Translations under genes and position numbers: made by a program
Notes under the pieces: generated by a model
What the model was told of the DNA's origin: nothing
The model's input: only the letters and a program-made list of their open reading frames with translations
Databases searched by the model: none
Part shown: in pieces, positions 34,968 to 43,202 of the stretch
Layout: every line of letters starts with the position of its first letter
Numbering within the stretch: position 1 is the first letter of the stretch
Source of the DNA: Tsukamurella sp040611135
GTDB lineage: Bacteria > Actinomycetota > Actinomycetes > Mycobacteriales > Mycobacteriaceae
DNA length: 64,000 nt
Direction: 5' to 3'
Assembly: GCF_040611135.1 (NCBI RefSeq)
Contig: NZ_JBEXNL010000018.1
Location: forward strand, 27,363 to 91,362

Positions 34968-36058
34968 GCCTGTGCCTGGCGGAGGTGGGCGCGCCGGAGC
35001 GCGTCCGCGAAGCTGCCGCTGCCGAGCAGGGCGACGCCGCCCAGGATCGCGATCATCGCGGGGGAGAGCTGGCGCGCCGTCTCCGCGGCGACCGGCGCCA
35101 CGCGCTGCGCGGACGTGACCGCCGACGCGAACACCGTGGTCTCCTGGGGGCGGGTGCTCTCGTTGCTCGTCGGGCGGTCCGTGTCCGACGGTGCCGGCAC
35201 CGGCGCGGCCGGAGCCGGTGCGGGAGCCGGCTTCGGGGCGGCCGGAGCCGGTGCGGCCGGAGCCGGTGCGGCCGGAGCCGGTGCGGCCGGAGCCGGTGCG
35301 GCCGGAGCCGGTGCAGCGACGGGACCCGCCACGAGGGGAGGGACGACGACCGGTGCGGGGACGTCGGCGGCGGGGGCGGGCGGCGCCGCAGCGGGGGCAC
35401 CGGCCTCGGCCTCGTCCGGGCTGGGACGGTCGTGGTCGCCGCCGACGCTCGTGGCGCCGTTCGTCGGACTGCCGGTTCCGGATGCGCCGCCGGTCGTACC
35501 GCCCGAACCCGTGCCCGTCGTACCTGTTGCGCCCGTCCCGACGCCGGTTCCGCCGGTCGAGCCGGTTGGGAGGGACGGTGCCGGTGTCGTGCCGCCCGTC
35601 GATCCGCTGCCCGATCCGCCGAAGATGCCGCCCAGGATTCCGCCGATGATGCCACCGCCGTGGGTGTGGCCGTTGTTTCCACCGCCACTACCTGTGGTGC
35701 CGGTGTTGTCGTTTCCCGTGGTGCCGGTGCCGGTGCCGGTGTTGCCGTTGTCGTTGTCGTTGCCCCAGGATCCGTGACGGTTGCCTCTTCCGTCACCGCG
35801 GAGGCCGCCGCTGCGGGAATCGTCGGACGGTGTGTGGAGGCTCGTCCCGCCGGAGCCGCGCGAGGCCGAGCCGTCATTGTCGCCCGACGAGGACGAACCG
35901 TCGCTCTGCGAGGTCGACGAGCCGCCGTCCGAGGAGCCGGAGGGGGAGTTGCCGTCGCCCGGGTCCGCCCAGGCCGGTGCGGATGCGATTGCACCGACTG
36001 CCAGGGCCGTTACGACGAGGGCCCGGATGCGGCGGGAAAGATGCGTAGGGCGAGACAC
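34964..36058 (-). CDS. Exported Gly/Ser- and Pro/Ala-rich protein with C-terminal anchor
   Basis: 364 aa, GTG start at 36058. A signal peptide (about 1-31, ending SAPAWA) is followed by a Ser/Asp/Asn-rich stretch, then Gly/Thr repeats and a Pro/Ala region with five perfect PAPAA-type units. A C-terminal hydrophobic segment (MIAILGGVALLGSG) is followed by basic residues. This is the layout of a wall-spanning surface protein, without a clear LPXTG. Function is unknown. Tail overlaps the nuclease gene by 4 bases. Confidence 0.75.
   Translation of the reverse strand: MSRPTHLSRRIRALVVTALAVGAIASAPAWADPGDGNSPSGSSDGGSSTSQSDGSSSSGDNDGSASRGSGGTSLHTPSDDSRSGGLRGDGRGNRHGSWGNDNDNGNTGTGTGTTGNDNTGTTGSGGGNNGHTHGGGIIGGILGGIFGGSGSGSTGGTTPAPSLPTGSTGGTGVGTGATGTTGTGSGGTTGGASGTGSPTNGATSVGGDHDRPSPDEAEAGAPAAAPPAPAADVPAPVVVPPLVAGPVAAPAPAAPAPAAPAPAAPAPAAPAPAAPKPAPAPAPAAPVPAPSDTDRPTSNESTRPQETTVFASAVTSAQRVAPVAAETARQLSPAMIAILGGVALLGSGSFADALRRAHLRQAQA
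35238..35312. repeat. Five perfect tandem 15-bp units
   Basis: GCGGCCGGAGCCGGT repeats five times without mismatch, and imperfect copies continue on both sides. Read on the minus strand it codes for PAPAA units in the exported protein. Because the unit is a multiple of three, copy-number slippage would lengthen or shorten the protein in frame. Confidence 0.92.
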
Positions 36059-36256
36059 AACGCACCCCTTCGGCAGTTGTCACATAGTTATGAGTAAGAA
36101 TACAGCATGGATGCACTGATCCGATAGGCGATCACGAAGAGGTCGTGGCTAATGGCAAAGTGCGCTATAGTGTGACGAAGCTTGGTGGACTCGCAACAAT
36201 ACGGGGTGGGTCCACGGGTGACAGGTCGTGCCGGTGATAGAGAGGGATGGCACAAA

Positions 36257-36739
36257 GTGGACACAGGTAATAAGTACGACAGCGACGCCCTGGTGGGTCA
36301 GGGTCTGTTCGCCAGTCGGCTCGAGGAGCTGTTCCGCACGGTGCCCGGCCCCAACGGTCGCGCATTCACCGCGAAGGCGATCGCCCAGCGGTCGACGGCC
36401 CTGGGCTTCCGCCTGGGCGAGTCCTACCTGAGCCAGCTGCGCTCGGGCAAGGCGAAGTCGCCGTCGTTCCGCACCGTCGAGGGCATCTCCGCGGCGTTCG
36501 GTGTGGACGTGCACTACTTCCTCGAGGACGAGGCGGCGCAGCGCACGCGTGACCAGATTCACCTCATGCGGCTCCAGGCCGACACCAAGGTGCAGATGGC
36601 CGCGTTCCGCCTGGCAGGCCTCTCGCCCGACTCGGTGAACATGGTCAACGAGCTCATCAAGGTGCTCCGGGTGCAGCAGGGTCTCCCCGCCGATCCGCCG
36701 GAACTTCCCGTAGACTCGCGCGAAACTGAGGGACTGTAA
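36257..36739 (+). CDS. EspR-like XRE-family DNA-binding protein
   Basis: 160 aa from the GTG at 36257, with GAGGGA nine bases upstream; longer readings lack a better site. The helix-turn-helix ends with the EspR-type recognition motif SYLSQLRSGK (56-65), and the C-terminal half is helical, as in the EspR dimerisation domain. EspR (Rv3849) is a nucleoid-associated regulator of ESX-1 genes and lies at the matching position in mycobacteria. Sequence divergence is large, so conserved targets should not be assumed. Confidence 0.85.
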   Translation: MDTGNKYDSDALVGQGLFASRLEELFRTVPGPNGRAFTAKAIAQRSTALGFRLGESYLSQLRSGKAKSPSFRTVEGISAAFGVDVHYFLEDEAAQRTRDQIHLMRLQADTKVQMAAFRLAGLSPDSVNMVNELIKVLRVQQGLPADPPELPVDSRETEGL

Positions 36740-36845
36740 CCTTCTCCGGTTGACCTCGCCGCTCGGCGGCTCGTAGAACGGGCCGCGGGCGCGCATGCCG
36801 CCGGTTCGCGCCGTCCCTCCCGGATCCGTCGAAGGAGGGGCGTGC

Positions 36846-37349
36846 GTGCGTTCCGTCAAGTCCCTTCGCCGCCTCTGTGAGAACGAGGTGCGCAGTCTCG
36901 ATCTCGATCTGCCCTTCGACGCCGTGCAGTTGTGCGAGAAGTACGGCAAGCGCCGCGGTCGGGACATCCTGGTGATCTCGCAGCCGCTTCCCGTCGGCAT
37001 GCCGAACGGGCTGTGGCTCGTCGGTGACGACGCGGACTACTTCTTCTATCAGGCCAACACCTCACGCACCCATCGCGACCAGATCATCATCCACGAGTTC
37101 GGCCATCTCATCGCCGGTCATCAGAATGCTGGCCCCTCGGCGCGAGCGGAGCAGATGCCCGCCGAGGAGGCCGACGCCGCCCTGCACCGGACCTGTTACG
37201 ACGACGCGAACGAGTGGGAGGCGGAGATGATCGCCTCCATCATCCTCGGCTGGGCGTCCGAGGCCGGAGCGCTCGCCGGCCGCACCGCGAAACATGACAG
37301 CCTGCGCGGCATCCAGCGCGCGTTGGGAGGACATTCCCGGTGGCTGTGA
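36846..37349 (+). CDS. ImmA/IrrE-family metallopeptidase
   Basis: 167 aa from the GTG at 36846, with AGGAGG at ideal spacing. The zinc motif HEFGH is at 83-87 and a third ligand Glu lies near 123-127 (NEWEAEM). ImmA-type proteases cleave or inactivate partner XRE repressors. The XRE gene directly upstream is the obvious candidate partner, and the membrane-protein gene overlaps downstream by 10 bases, so the three form an operon. The partnership is inferred from context. Confidence 0.9.
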   Translation: MRSVKSLRRLCENEVRSLDLDLPFDAVQLCEKYGKRRGRDILVISQPLPVGMPNGLWLVGDDADYFFYQANTSRTHRDQIIIHEFGHLIAGHQNAGPSARAEQMPAEEADAALHRTCYDDANEWEAEMIASIILGWASEAGALAGRTAKHDSLRGIQRALGGHSRWL

Positions 37350-38452
37350 AGATCGTGAACGTACTCGGCGTCGCGTTCTTCACCCTGGTGTTGTGCTGGC
37401 GCGTCGACCGGCTCTACCGCGCCAAGGCCGGAATCCAGGCCGTCGCCGTGACCGTCGCCATCGCGGCGCTCACCATGGCGGTGCTCCTGTTGAACTCGCC
37501 CCTCGCCTCGAGCATCGACGGTGCCCTCTGGCGCGGCTCCAGCCGCCTCGGCGGCTACGCGGCCCTCGCACTGGGCGTGGCCGCGCTCGCCGTCGCCTTC
37601 TTCTACGGCCCCACCGAGTCCGCGCGCCAGCGTCGCGCCGGCATGGAGGCGGTCCCGCTCCTCGCGTCCGTCATCGGCCTGTCCGTCGCGATGACGGTCA
37701 TGCCGCCGTCCCTGCGCGACGCCACCCTGGACACGCTCACCGTGCAAGAACTCGGCTTCGCCGTGTTCTTCGCGATCGCGGGCGGCTACCTCATGTACGG
37801 CCTCGCGGACTGCGTCCTGTCCCTCACACGGCTGATGCCCTTCGCGGACGGCTACCTCGTGACCTCGTTGCGGCTCATGGCCGCGGGCCTCGCCCTGACG
37901 TCGATCGGTTCGCTCACGCAGGTCGTGTTCGTGCTCACCAGCATCGTGCACGCCGTGTCCTGGCCGGTCCTACTCACGGTCTCGCGCGGGTGCACCGCGG
38001 TGGGGATCGTGCTGTTCGTCATCGGGCTCAGTTATCCCGGCGTCCGGGGCTTCTTCGTGCAGCTCGACTACCGCAAGCGGCACCGTCGGGACTACAAGCG
38101 GTTGGAGCCGCTCTGGCAGCTCCTGACCACCGCGGTGCCCGAGGTCGTGCTCGACGCGCGGTCCGCCGCGAAGGACCCGCACCTGCGGTTCCAGCGGCGC
38201 GTCGTCGAGATCCGGGACGTACTGGTCCAGCTCAGCCCCTACCTGCCGGACGACTTTGGCGACGGGATCCCCGAGGAGAACGTCCACAACCTGCTCGTGG
38301 CGATCGACCTGCGCAACGAGGCCAGGGCCGCGCCGGCACCGTCGAGCATGGTTCTGCCACCCGAGGGCACCTCGATCGACGACGACGCCGCCCCGCTCCT
38401 CGCCCTGTCGGACGCGGTCGGGGCGACGCCGGCGGAGGAACTGCAGATCTAG
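37340..38452 (+). CDS. MAB_1171c/DUF6545-like membrane protein
   Basis: 370 aa, GTG start overlapping the ImmA/IrrE gene, with GGGAGG upstream. Six to seven N-terminal spans (to about residue 235) precede a cytoplasmic domain with RRDYKRLEPLWQLLTTAVPE. That motif is typical of the MAB_1171c-like family found beside XRE and ImmA/IrrE genes in actinobacteria. The family is sometimes called a putative transporter, without direct evidence. It could be the membrane sensor or effector of the trio. Confidence 0.78.
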   Translation: MAVKIVNVLGVAFFTLVLCWRVDRLYRAKAGIQAVAVTVAIAALTMAVLLLNSPLASSIDGALWRGSSRLGGYAALALGVAALAVAFFYGPTESARQRRAGMEAVPLLASVIGLSVAMTVMPPSLRDATLDTLTVQELGFAVFFAIAGGYLMYGLADCVLSLTRLMPFADGYLVTSLRLMAAGLALTSIGSLTQVVFVLTSIVHAVSWPVLLTVSRGCTAVGIVLFVIGLSYPGVRGFFVQLDYRKRHRRDYKRLEPLWQLLTTAVPEVVLDARSAAKDPHLRFQRRVVEIRDVLVQLSPYLPDDFGDGIPEENVHNLLVAIDLRNEARAAPAPSSMVLPPEGTSIDDDAAPLLALSDAVGATPAEELQI

Positions 38453-39207
38453 CGCGGAGCCATCCGAATGGCCCCGTCCATACGGATCGTCTCGCCGTTG
38501 AGGTAGTCGTGCTGCGACATGAAGTACGCGAGGTCGGCGTACTCGGAGGGCTCGCCGAGGCGCTGCGGGAAGGGCACGCCCGCCTCGAGGGTCTGCTTGA
38601 ACTCGGGGGTCACGCCGGCGAGCATCGGGGTGTTGATGATGCCGGGGGCGATGGTGTTGACGCGGATGCCGAACTGCGCCAGGTCACGCGCGGCGGTGAT
38701 GGTCATGGCGTGCACGCCGCCCTTGGAGGCGGTGTAGGCGATCTGGCCGATCTGGCCCTCGAACGCCGCGACGGACGCGGTGTTGACGATGAGGCCGCGG
38801 GAGCCCTGCGCGTCGGCGGTCTCCTGCTTGCTCATCTGGTCGGCGGCCAGGCGCATGACGTTGAACGTGCCCACCAGGTTGATGTTGATGACCGTCTGGA
38901 AGAGGTCCAGGGCGTGCGGGCCGTTCTTCGAGAGGATCCGGCCGGCCCAGCCGACGCCGGCGCAGTTGACGGCCACACGCAGCGGGCCGGCCTTGACGGC
39001 CTCGGCGATCGCGGCGAGGACCTCGTCCTCCTTGGTCACGTCGGTGGCGATGAGGTGCACGTTCTCGGCGGGGGTCGCCTTGTCGATCGACGGCTGCAGG
39101 TCGAGGCCGAAGACGGTGGCGCCCGCCTCGGCGAAACGCTTCGCGGTGGCGGCGCCGAGGCCGGAGGCGGCGCCGGTGACGATGACGGAGGAGCCGGACA
39201 CGTCCAT
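38449..39207 (-). CDS. SDR-family 3-hydroxyacyl-CoA dehydrogenase (type II-like)
   Basis: 252 aa from the ATG at 39207. Classical short-chain dehydrogenase. The cofactor site is TGAASGLG (11-18), NCAG lies at 81-84, and the catalytic triad is S145, Y158, K162. The overall pattern resembles HSD17B10-type 3-hydroxyacyl-CoA dehydrogenases of fatty-acid or branched-chain degradation. The exact substrate is inferred. Tail-to-tail overlap of 4 bases with the membrane-protein gene. Confidence 0.9.
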   Translation of the reverse strand: MDVSGSSVIVTGAASGLGAATAKRFAEAGATVFGLDLQPSIDKATPAENVHLIATDVTKEDEVLAAIAEAVKAGPLRVAVNCAGVGWAGRILSKNGPHALDLFQTVININLVGTFNVMRLAADQMSKQETADAQGSRGLIVNTASVAAFEGQIGQIAYTASKGGVHAMTITAARDLAQFGIRVNTIAPGIINTPMLAGVTPEFKQTLEAGVPFPQRLGEPSEYADLAYFMSQHDYLNGETIRMDGAIRMAPR

Positions 39208-39286
39208 GGCTGTTTCCCTTCTGTGGTGACATGCGCCCTCGCCGGTGGGCGGGGCGACCCGTCTCACAGTAGTGAGCGGACGTTCT

Positions 39287-40012
39287 TCAGGGCGCGGGGG
39301 TGCCGGACAGCTCGTCGACGGGGGCGGGGGCGGACCGTCGGGCCACCTGGGCGCGCCGGACCGCGTACAGGCCCAAGGCGGTGACGGCCGCCGTCAGTGC
39401 GAGGGCCACGGCCACCGCTGTACCACTGGTCAGCCCCACGATCGCATCGACGAGCATCCACCCGGCGAAGCCGAAGAACAGCACCGTCGCGATGACGTGC
39501 ACCGCGCGCTCGGGGATGCGGTGCCCGAACAGCGCGCCGACCGCGATCGCCATGCCGCCGGCGAGGATCATGCCCACCGTCGAGCCGATCCAGATGCCCA
39601 GCGCGTTGTGGCCGGTGGAGAGGGTGATCGTGGCGAGCATGGTGCGGTCGCCGAGCTCGGCGAGGACGAATGCCGAGGTCACGGCCAAGAACACCGCCCA
39701 GTTCGAGCGCGCGGACGCCGCGGTGTCGGGCTGCTCCTCGTCGTCGGGACCCTCGCCGCGCCAGGTCCAGAACGCGAACGCGAGCATCGTGAGCGCCGCG
39801 CCGACCGCCAGGACGTGCGTCGGGAGTGCCGCGCCGACCGTCGCCCCGATGACCACCGATGCGGCCTGGATCGCGACGGTGGCCACGGTGATGCCGGCGA
39901 GGACGGTGGCCCAGTGGTGCTTCATGGCGAACGTGAGCGCCATCAGCTGGGACTTGTCGCCCAGCTCGGCGAGGAAGACGACCAGGAAGCCGACGATCAG
40001 GGCGTTGAACAC
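39287..40012 (-). CDS. GDT1/UPF0016-family cation (Mn2+/Ca2+) transporter
   Basis: 241 aa from the GTG at 40012, with GGAGG upstream. Six spans in two repeats, each carrying the family motif: ELGDKSQ (16-22) and ELGDRTM (119-125). Related proteins (TMEM165, MneA/Mnx) move Mn2+ or Ca2+, mostly as exporters in bacteria. A Mn2+-riboswitch-like leader lies just upstream, which strongly supports manganese export. Rv3848 holds the matching position in mycobacteria. Confidence 0.9.
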   Translation of the reverse strand: MFNALIVGFLVVFLAELGDKSQLMALTFAMKHHWATVLAGITVATVAIQAASVVIGATVGAALPTHVLAVGAALTMLAFAFWTWRGEGPDDEEQPDTAASARSNWAVFLAVTSAFVLAELGDRTMLATITLSTGHNALGIWIGSTVGMILAGGMAIAVGALFGHRIPERAVHVIATVLFFGFAGWMLVDAIVGLTSGTAVAVALALTAAVTALGLYAVRRAQVARRSAPAPVDELSGTPAP

Positions 40013-40024
40013 GATGGAACCTCC

Positions 40025-40172
40025 GAGAAGACCTGTGCCACACGGATCCACGTTCGCGGACCGCGCAAGTGGCACAAAGGTCTCGCCCACCGCGACGTGC
40101 GGTTCGCGGGGCCGGGCGCCATCGGGGTGCCAGTGTGTCGACCGCGCGATTGGGGGCTACTCCCCTTCGTGC
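40025..40172 (-). promoter_or_regulatory. Probable yybP-ykoY manganese riboswitch
   Basis: On the minus strand the leader of the GDT1-family gene begins with AAGGGGAGTAGCC (about 40155-40168) and contains GGGCGAGACCTTTG. It ends with GTGGCACAGGTCTTCTC (40025-40041), whose CAGGTCT can pair with AGACCTTTG. These are the hallmark conserved segments of the yybP-ykoY (Mn2+) riboswitch class, which typically precedes Mn2+ exporters of exactly this family. Full folding was not computed. Confidence 0.75.
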
Positions 40173-40300
40173 GTCGTCCAGAATAGTGAGGTCGTACCGG
40201 AATCGCAAGTAACGCAATAATTTTGGTTCCCTGACGGGGTTCTTCAGGGCTCCGGTGCGAGGGTTTCGGTTACCCGTATCCGACGGTGCCGGTGCCCCGC

Positions 40301-40906
40301 TCAGCGCCGGTGGGAGAGCAGCTGCGCCATGGGGAAGCGGTAGCTCTTGTCGCGGTACACGATCCGCCAGGCCTCGTCGAAACCCGCCGCGGCCATCACG
40401 TCGCTGAACTCGTCCGGATGCCACCGCCAGGCCGGCGCGACGGCGTGGTCGAAGGGGATCGGCGGGCCGGGCTCGTCGGCCGCCTGGAACGCGACGAGCA
40501 CCGGAGTTCCGGCGGATACCAGGGCGGCCCAGCGGCGCACCGTCGAACGGACCTCGGACGGTTCCACGTGAATCAGGCTGAACCGGGCGAGGATCGCGGC
40601 GATCGGGCCGGCGGGCAGGGTGCCGAGGGAGGCGCCGCCGTCGGAGAAGGGGACGTGCGGGTGCAGCCTGCGCGCGTGGGCGAGCATGCCGGGGCTGGGG
40701 TCGACGCCGATCACGTCGAGCCCCTGGGCGGCCAGGTCGGCGGCGACGTGCCCGACACCGCACCCGACGTCCACGGTGCGGCCCGGGCGCCCCGCGGCCG
40801 CCTCCGCGAAGGCCGCGGCGGCGTGCGCCTCGATCGGGAACTGGTACGGGTCCGGGAACGTCTCCGCGTAGAGGTCCGCCATCGCGTCGTAGCCGGGCTG
40901 GGTCAT
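40301..40906 (-). CDS. Class I SAM-dependent methyltransferase
   Basis: 201 aa from the ATG at 40906. SAM motif I VDVGCGVGH is at 45-53, followed by DVIGVDPSPGMLAHAR (acidic residue binding the ribose). The acceptor region gives no clue to substrate. It is a generic Methyltransf_11/25-type enzyme. It sits between the riboswitch-controlled transporter gene and a small exported-protein gene in the same direction. Confidence 0.87.
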   Translation of the reverse strand: MTQPGYDAMADLYAETFPDPYQFPIEAHAAAAFAEAAAGRPGRTVDVGCGVGHVAADLAAQGLDVIGVDPSPGMLAHARRLHPHVPFSDGGASLGTLPAGPIAAILARFSLIHVEPSEVRSTVRRWAALVSAGTPVLVAFQAADEPGPPIPFDHAVAPAWRWHPDEFSDVMAAAGFDEAWRIVYRDKSYRFPMAQLLSHRR

Positions 40907-40944
40907 GACGGCCACTGTGCCAGGCGCCAGCGACGCGGCGGGGG

Positions 40945-41415
40945 CTACTTCCCGTTGGGGGTGCCGCCCACGTCGGTGATCAGCCAGTTGCGCTTCTTGT
41001 CGAGCGTGACGTTGTAGACGGTGAGCACGTCGCGGCCGTTCGGCGCTTGGACGTTCGTGGCGTGGACGGCGACGAAGCACTTCGCCTTCCACACGTCGTC
41101 GCCGACGGGCGTGACCTCGGCGCCGGACAGCCGCGCCGTCGAGACCCACTTCAGCGGCTGGAGCAGCTGCGTCATCGACGGGACGGTCGAGGTGAGCTTC
41201 GCGGACAGCTCGGGGCTCGTGCCGCGCGTGAGCGCTACCCGCCACGGGCCGAGGTCACGGTAGTCGAAGGTCGCGGCGTTCACCGCGTACTGCTCGCAGG
41301 CGATCCGCCGGGCGGTCGCCGCGTCACCCGGCGCGGGGGCGGCGTGTGCCAGCGCCGGCGCTGACAGCGCCAGGGAAGCGGAGATCAGGAGGGTGGACGC
41401 GGTGCGAGTGAACAC
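40945..41415 (-). CDS. Small exported protein of unknown function
   Basis: 156 aa. A clear signal peptide ends at about residue 26 (LAHAAPAPG). The mature part has two cysteines (C39, C113 by count) and an NTF2-like beta pattern (DVWKAKCFVAVHATNV, LTVYNVTLDKKRNWLITDV) similar to the C-terminal domain of Mce-associated proteins. No enzyme motif is visible. It lies in the same direction as sodA, downstream of that gene's terminator. Confidence 0.72.
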   Translation of the reverse strand: MFTRTASTLLISASLALSAPALAHAAPAPGDAATARRIACEQYAVNAATFDYRDLGPWRVALTRGTSPELSAKLTSTVPSMTQLLQPLKWVSTARLSGAEVTPVGDDVWKAKCFVAVHATNVQAPNGRDVLTVYNVTLDKKRNWLITDVGGTPNGK

Positions 41416-41497
41416 GGTGTGCCTTTCGTGAATGCAGGGTGATCATCACGATAGCGAAGACTCGGTGTGCTCGCAGTCGGGGCTCGGGAGACGACGA

Positions 41498-41530
41498 AAC
41501 CCCGCCGGCGCCTGTGCGCTGGACGGGGTT
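41498..41530. terminator. Terminator hairpin of sodA
   Basis: AACCCCG at 41498 onward pairs with CGGGGTT ending at 41530; an inner GC stem (GGCGC with GCGCT) extends it. It lies 23 bases past the sodA stop on the minus strand. Confidence 0.75.
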
Positions 41531-41552
41531 CCGAGGCTGAGGAGGTGAGGAC

Positions 41553-42155
41553 TCAGGCGGTGGCGGCGGCGTAGCGCGCTGCGACATCGTCCCAGTTCAC
41601 GACGTTCCACCAGGCCTTGACGTAGTCGCCCTTGACGTTCTTGTACTGCAGGTAGAAGGCGTGCTCCCACATGTCGAGCTGCAGCAGCGGGGTGAGGGCC
41701 TCCGAGATGTTGCCCTGCTGGTCGGTCAGCTGCTGGATCACGAGGCGCTGCCCGATGTGGTCGTACGCGAGCACGGACCAGCCGGATCCCTGCAGCGTCA
41801 TCGCGACGGCGTTGAAGTGCGCCTGGAACTTATCGAAGCCGCCGAACTGGTCGTCGATGGCCGCGGCCAGGTCGCCGACCGGCTTGTCGCCGCCGTTGGG
41901 CGACATGTTCTTCCAGAAGATGGAGTGGTTGGTGTGGCCACCCAGGTGGAAGGCGAGGTTCTTCGAGAGCAGCGGCGCCTTGGTGGCGATCGAGCCGTCC
42001 TCGCGGGCCTCGGCGAGCTGCTCGAGGGCCTGGTTGGCGCCGGCGACGTACGCGGCGTGGTGCTTGCTGTGGTGCAGCTCCATGATCTCGGCCGAGATGT
42101 AGGGCTCGAGAGCGCTGTAGTCGTAGTCGAGGTCCGGCAGAGTGTAGACGGCCAC
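41553..42155 (-). CDS. sodA: Superoxide dismutase [Fe/Mn]
   Basis: 200 aa from the GTG at 42155, with GAAGGGA upstream. Converts superoxide to H2O2 and O2. Metal ligands are H28 (ELHHSKHH), the His of GGHTNHSIFW (about 77), and the Asp and His of DMWEHAFYLQY. It closely follows the mycobacterial SodA pattern (Rv3846), which is iron-loaded, but metal choice cannot be settled here. No signal peptide. It lies about 1.5 kb from a putative Mn2+ exporter gene. Confidence 0.96.
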   Translation of the reverse strand: MAVYTLPDLDYDYSALEPYISAEIMELHHSKHHAAYVAGANQALEQLAEAREDGSIATKAPLLSKNLAFHLGGHTNHSIFWKNMSPNGGDKPVGDLAAAIDDQFGGFDKFQAHFNAVAMTLQGSGWSVLAYDHIGQRLVIQQLTDQQGNISEALTPLLQLDMWEHAFYLQYKNVKGDYVKAWWNVVNWDDVAARYAAATA

Positions 42156-42173
42156 GTCTTTCCCTTCGATTGC

Positions 42174-42189
42174 GAGGACGATCGTCCTC
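42174..42189. promoter_or_regulatory. 16-bp palindrome in the sodA leader
   Basis: GAGGACGATCGTCCTC is a perfect palindrome 19 bases upstream of the sodA start. It could be a repressor site or a leader hairpin. No known regulator consensus was matched. Confidence 0.45.
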
Positions 42190-42307
42190 TGATTGGTCCT
42201 ACGTACTCGTCCAGCTTTTCTTATCTGGAATGGTTCCGCAATAAGGATGGCCGAATGCGCATGAAGTGCTGTTGAGGTTCGCGAGGGCCGAGCCGCCCAC
42301 CGGGGCG

Positions 42308-42460
42308 TCAGCCCAGGGCGATGATGAGCACGAGGGCGAGCATGAGCGCGGCGACGGTCAGGCCGGTGCGGGTCAGCGAACGCGAGAAGTACACGGTGCA
42401 CGCACTGCGGGCCGCGGCATCGGTGCCCGTCGTGATGGATCGTGTGTGCTTGACCGTCAT
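42308..42460 (-). CDS. Small single-span membrane protein
   Basis: 50 aa from the ATG at 42460, preceded by GGGAGG at good spacing. A polar, positively charged N-terminus of about 30 residues is followed by one membrane helix (TVAALMLALVLIIALG) at the very end, as in tail-anchored small proteins. No family recognised. It precedes no other gene closely. Confidence 0.6.
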   Translation of the reverse strand: MTVKHTRSITTGTDAAARSACTVYFSRSLTRTGLTVAALMLALVLIIALG

Positions 42461-42751
42461 CGCGCCGCCTCCCGTGCTTGCAACTGTGAATTCTGTCACA
42501 GGTGTGGTGTGCACCACTATAGCCGACCTACACGGACGTAGGAAATCGGATCTGATGTCGCGCCCCGATAATCCGGAACCGGGGACTGAGATCCCGGTTT
42601 GTCCGATGTTTGTTGTTCACGTCAATGAATGTGACGTATTAGACCGCAGTATTGCTTTACGGCGCTCACCTGCGGCGCGGGTCCGACGGTCGATAGGATC
42701 GACAGCGGTTCCTATCGCGCATGCTTGGCATCCGTCGTGCTCGGGCGGATC

Positions 42752-43159
42752 ATGGTTGTCATGACCGGATTCAGCATCGGGGTGCGCACCCAGCACCCGC
42801 ACGCTGGTCGGGCCGGCCGCATTCGCACCCTCGTCGGCGGCCGCCAGACCCGCGCCGACATCGTCGTGTCGATGACACTGCTCGTCGCCTCGTTCACCGC
42901 GACCATCGCGAACCTCGTGCTCGCGGTCCGCGCGCTGCCCTCGTTCCGCGACTGCGCCGCGATGGCCTGCAGCTACGGCGGCGACCTCGACGTCCTGGCG
43001 ATCACGTTCCTGACCTCGATGCTGCTCGGCACCACCTTCGGCGCCCACGCGGTGCTCAACCTGCTCAACCGCCGCAACGCCTGGGGCTACGCGGCGCTGG
43101 ACGCGCTCGTCTCGCTGGGCTGCCTGTTCGGCGGCATGGCCTGGATCGCCGCAGCCTGA
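42752..43159 (+). CDS. Small integral membrane protein
   Basis: 135 aa from the ATG at 42752 (an ATG at 42761 is an alternative). Three predicted spans lie at about 38-62, 85-108 and 113-133. Two cysteines (RDCAAMACSYGG) lie in the first loop and could form a disulfide. No known family. It is followed after 43 bases by the DUF2752 gene in the same direction. Confidence 0.65.
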   Translation: MVVMTGFSIGVRTQHPHAGRAGRIRTLVGGRQTRADIVVSMTLLVASFTATIANLVLAVRALPSFRDCAAMACSYGGDLDVLAITFLTSMLLGTTFGAHAVLNLLNRRNAWGYAALDALVSLGCLFGGMAWIAAA

Positions 43160-43202
43160 TCGGGCCCGGCCCCGTCGACCGCGGGGCGCTAGCCTGGACC
43201 CC

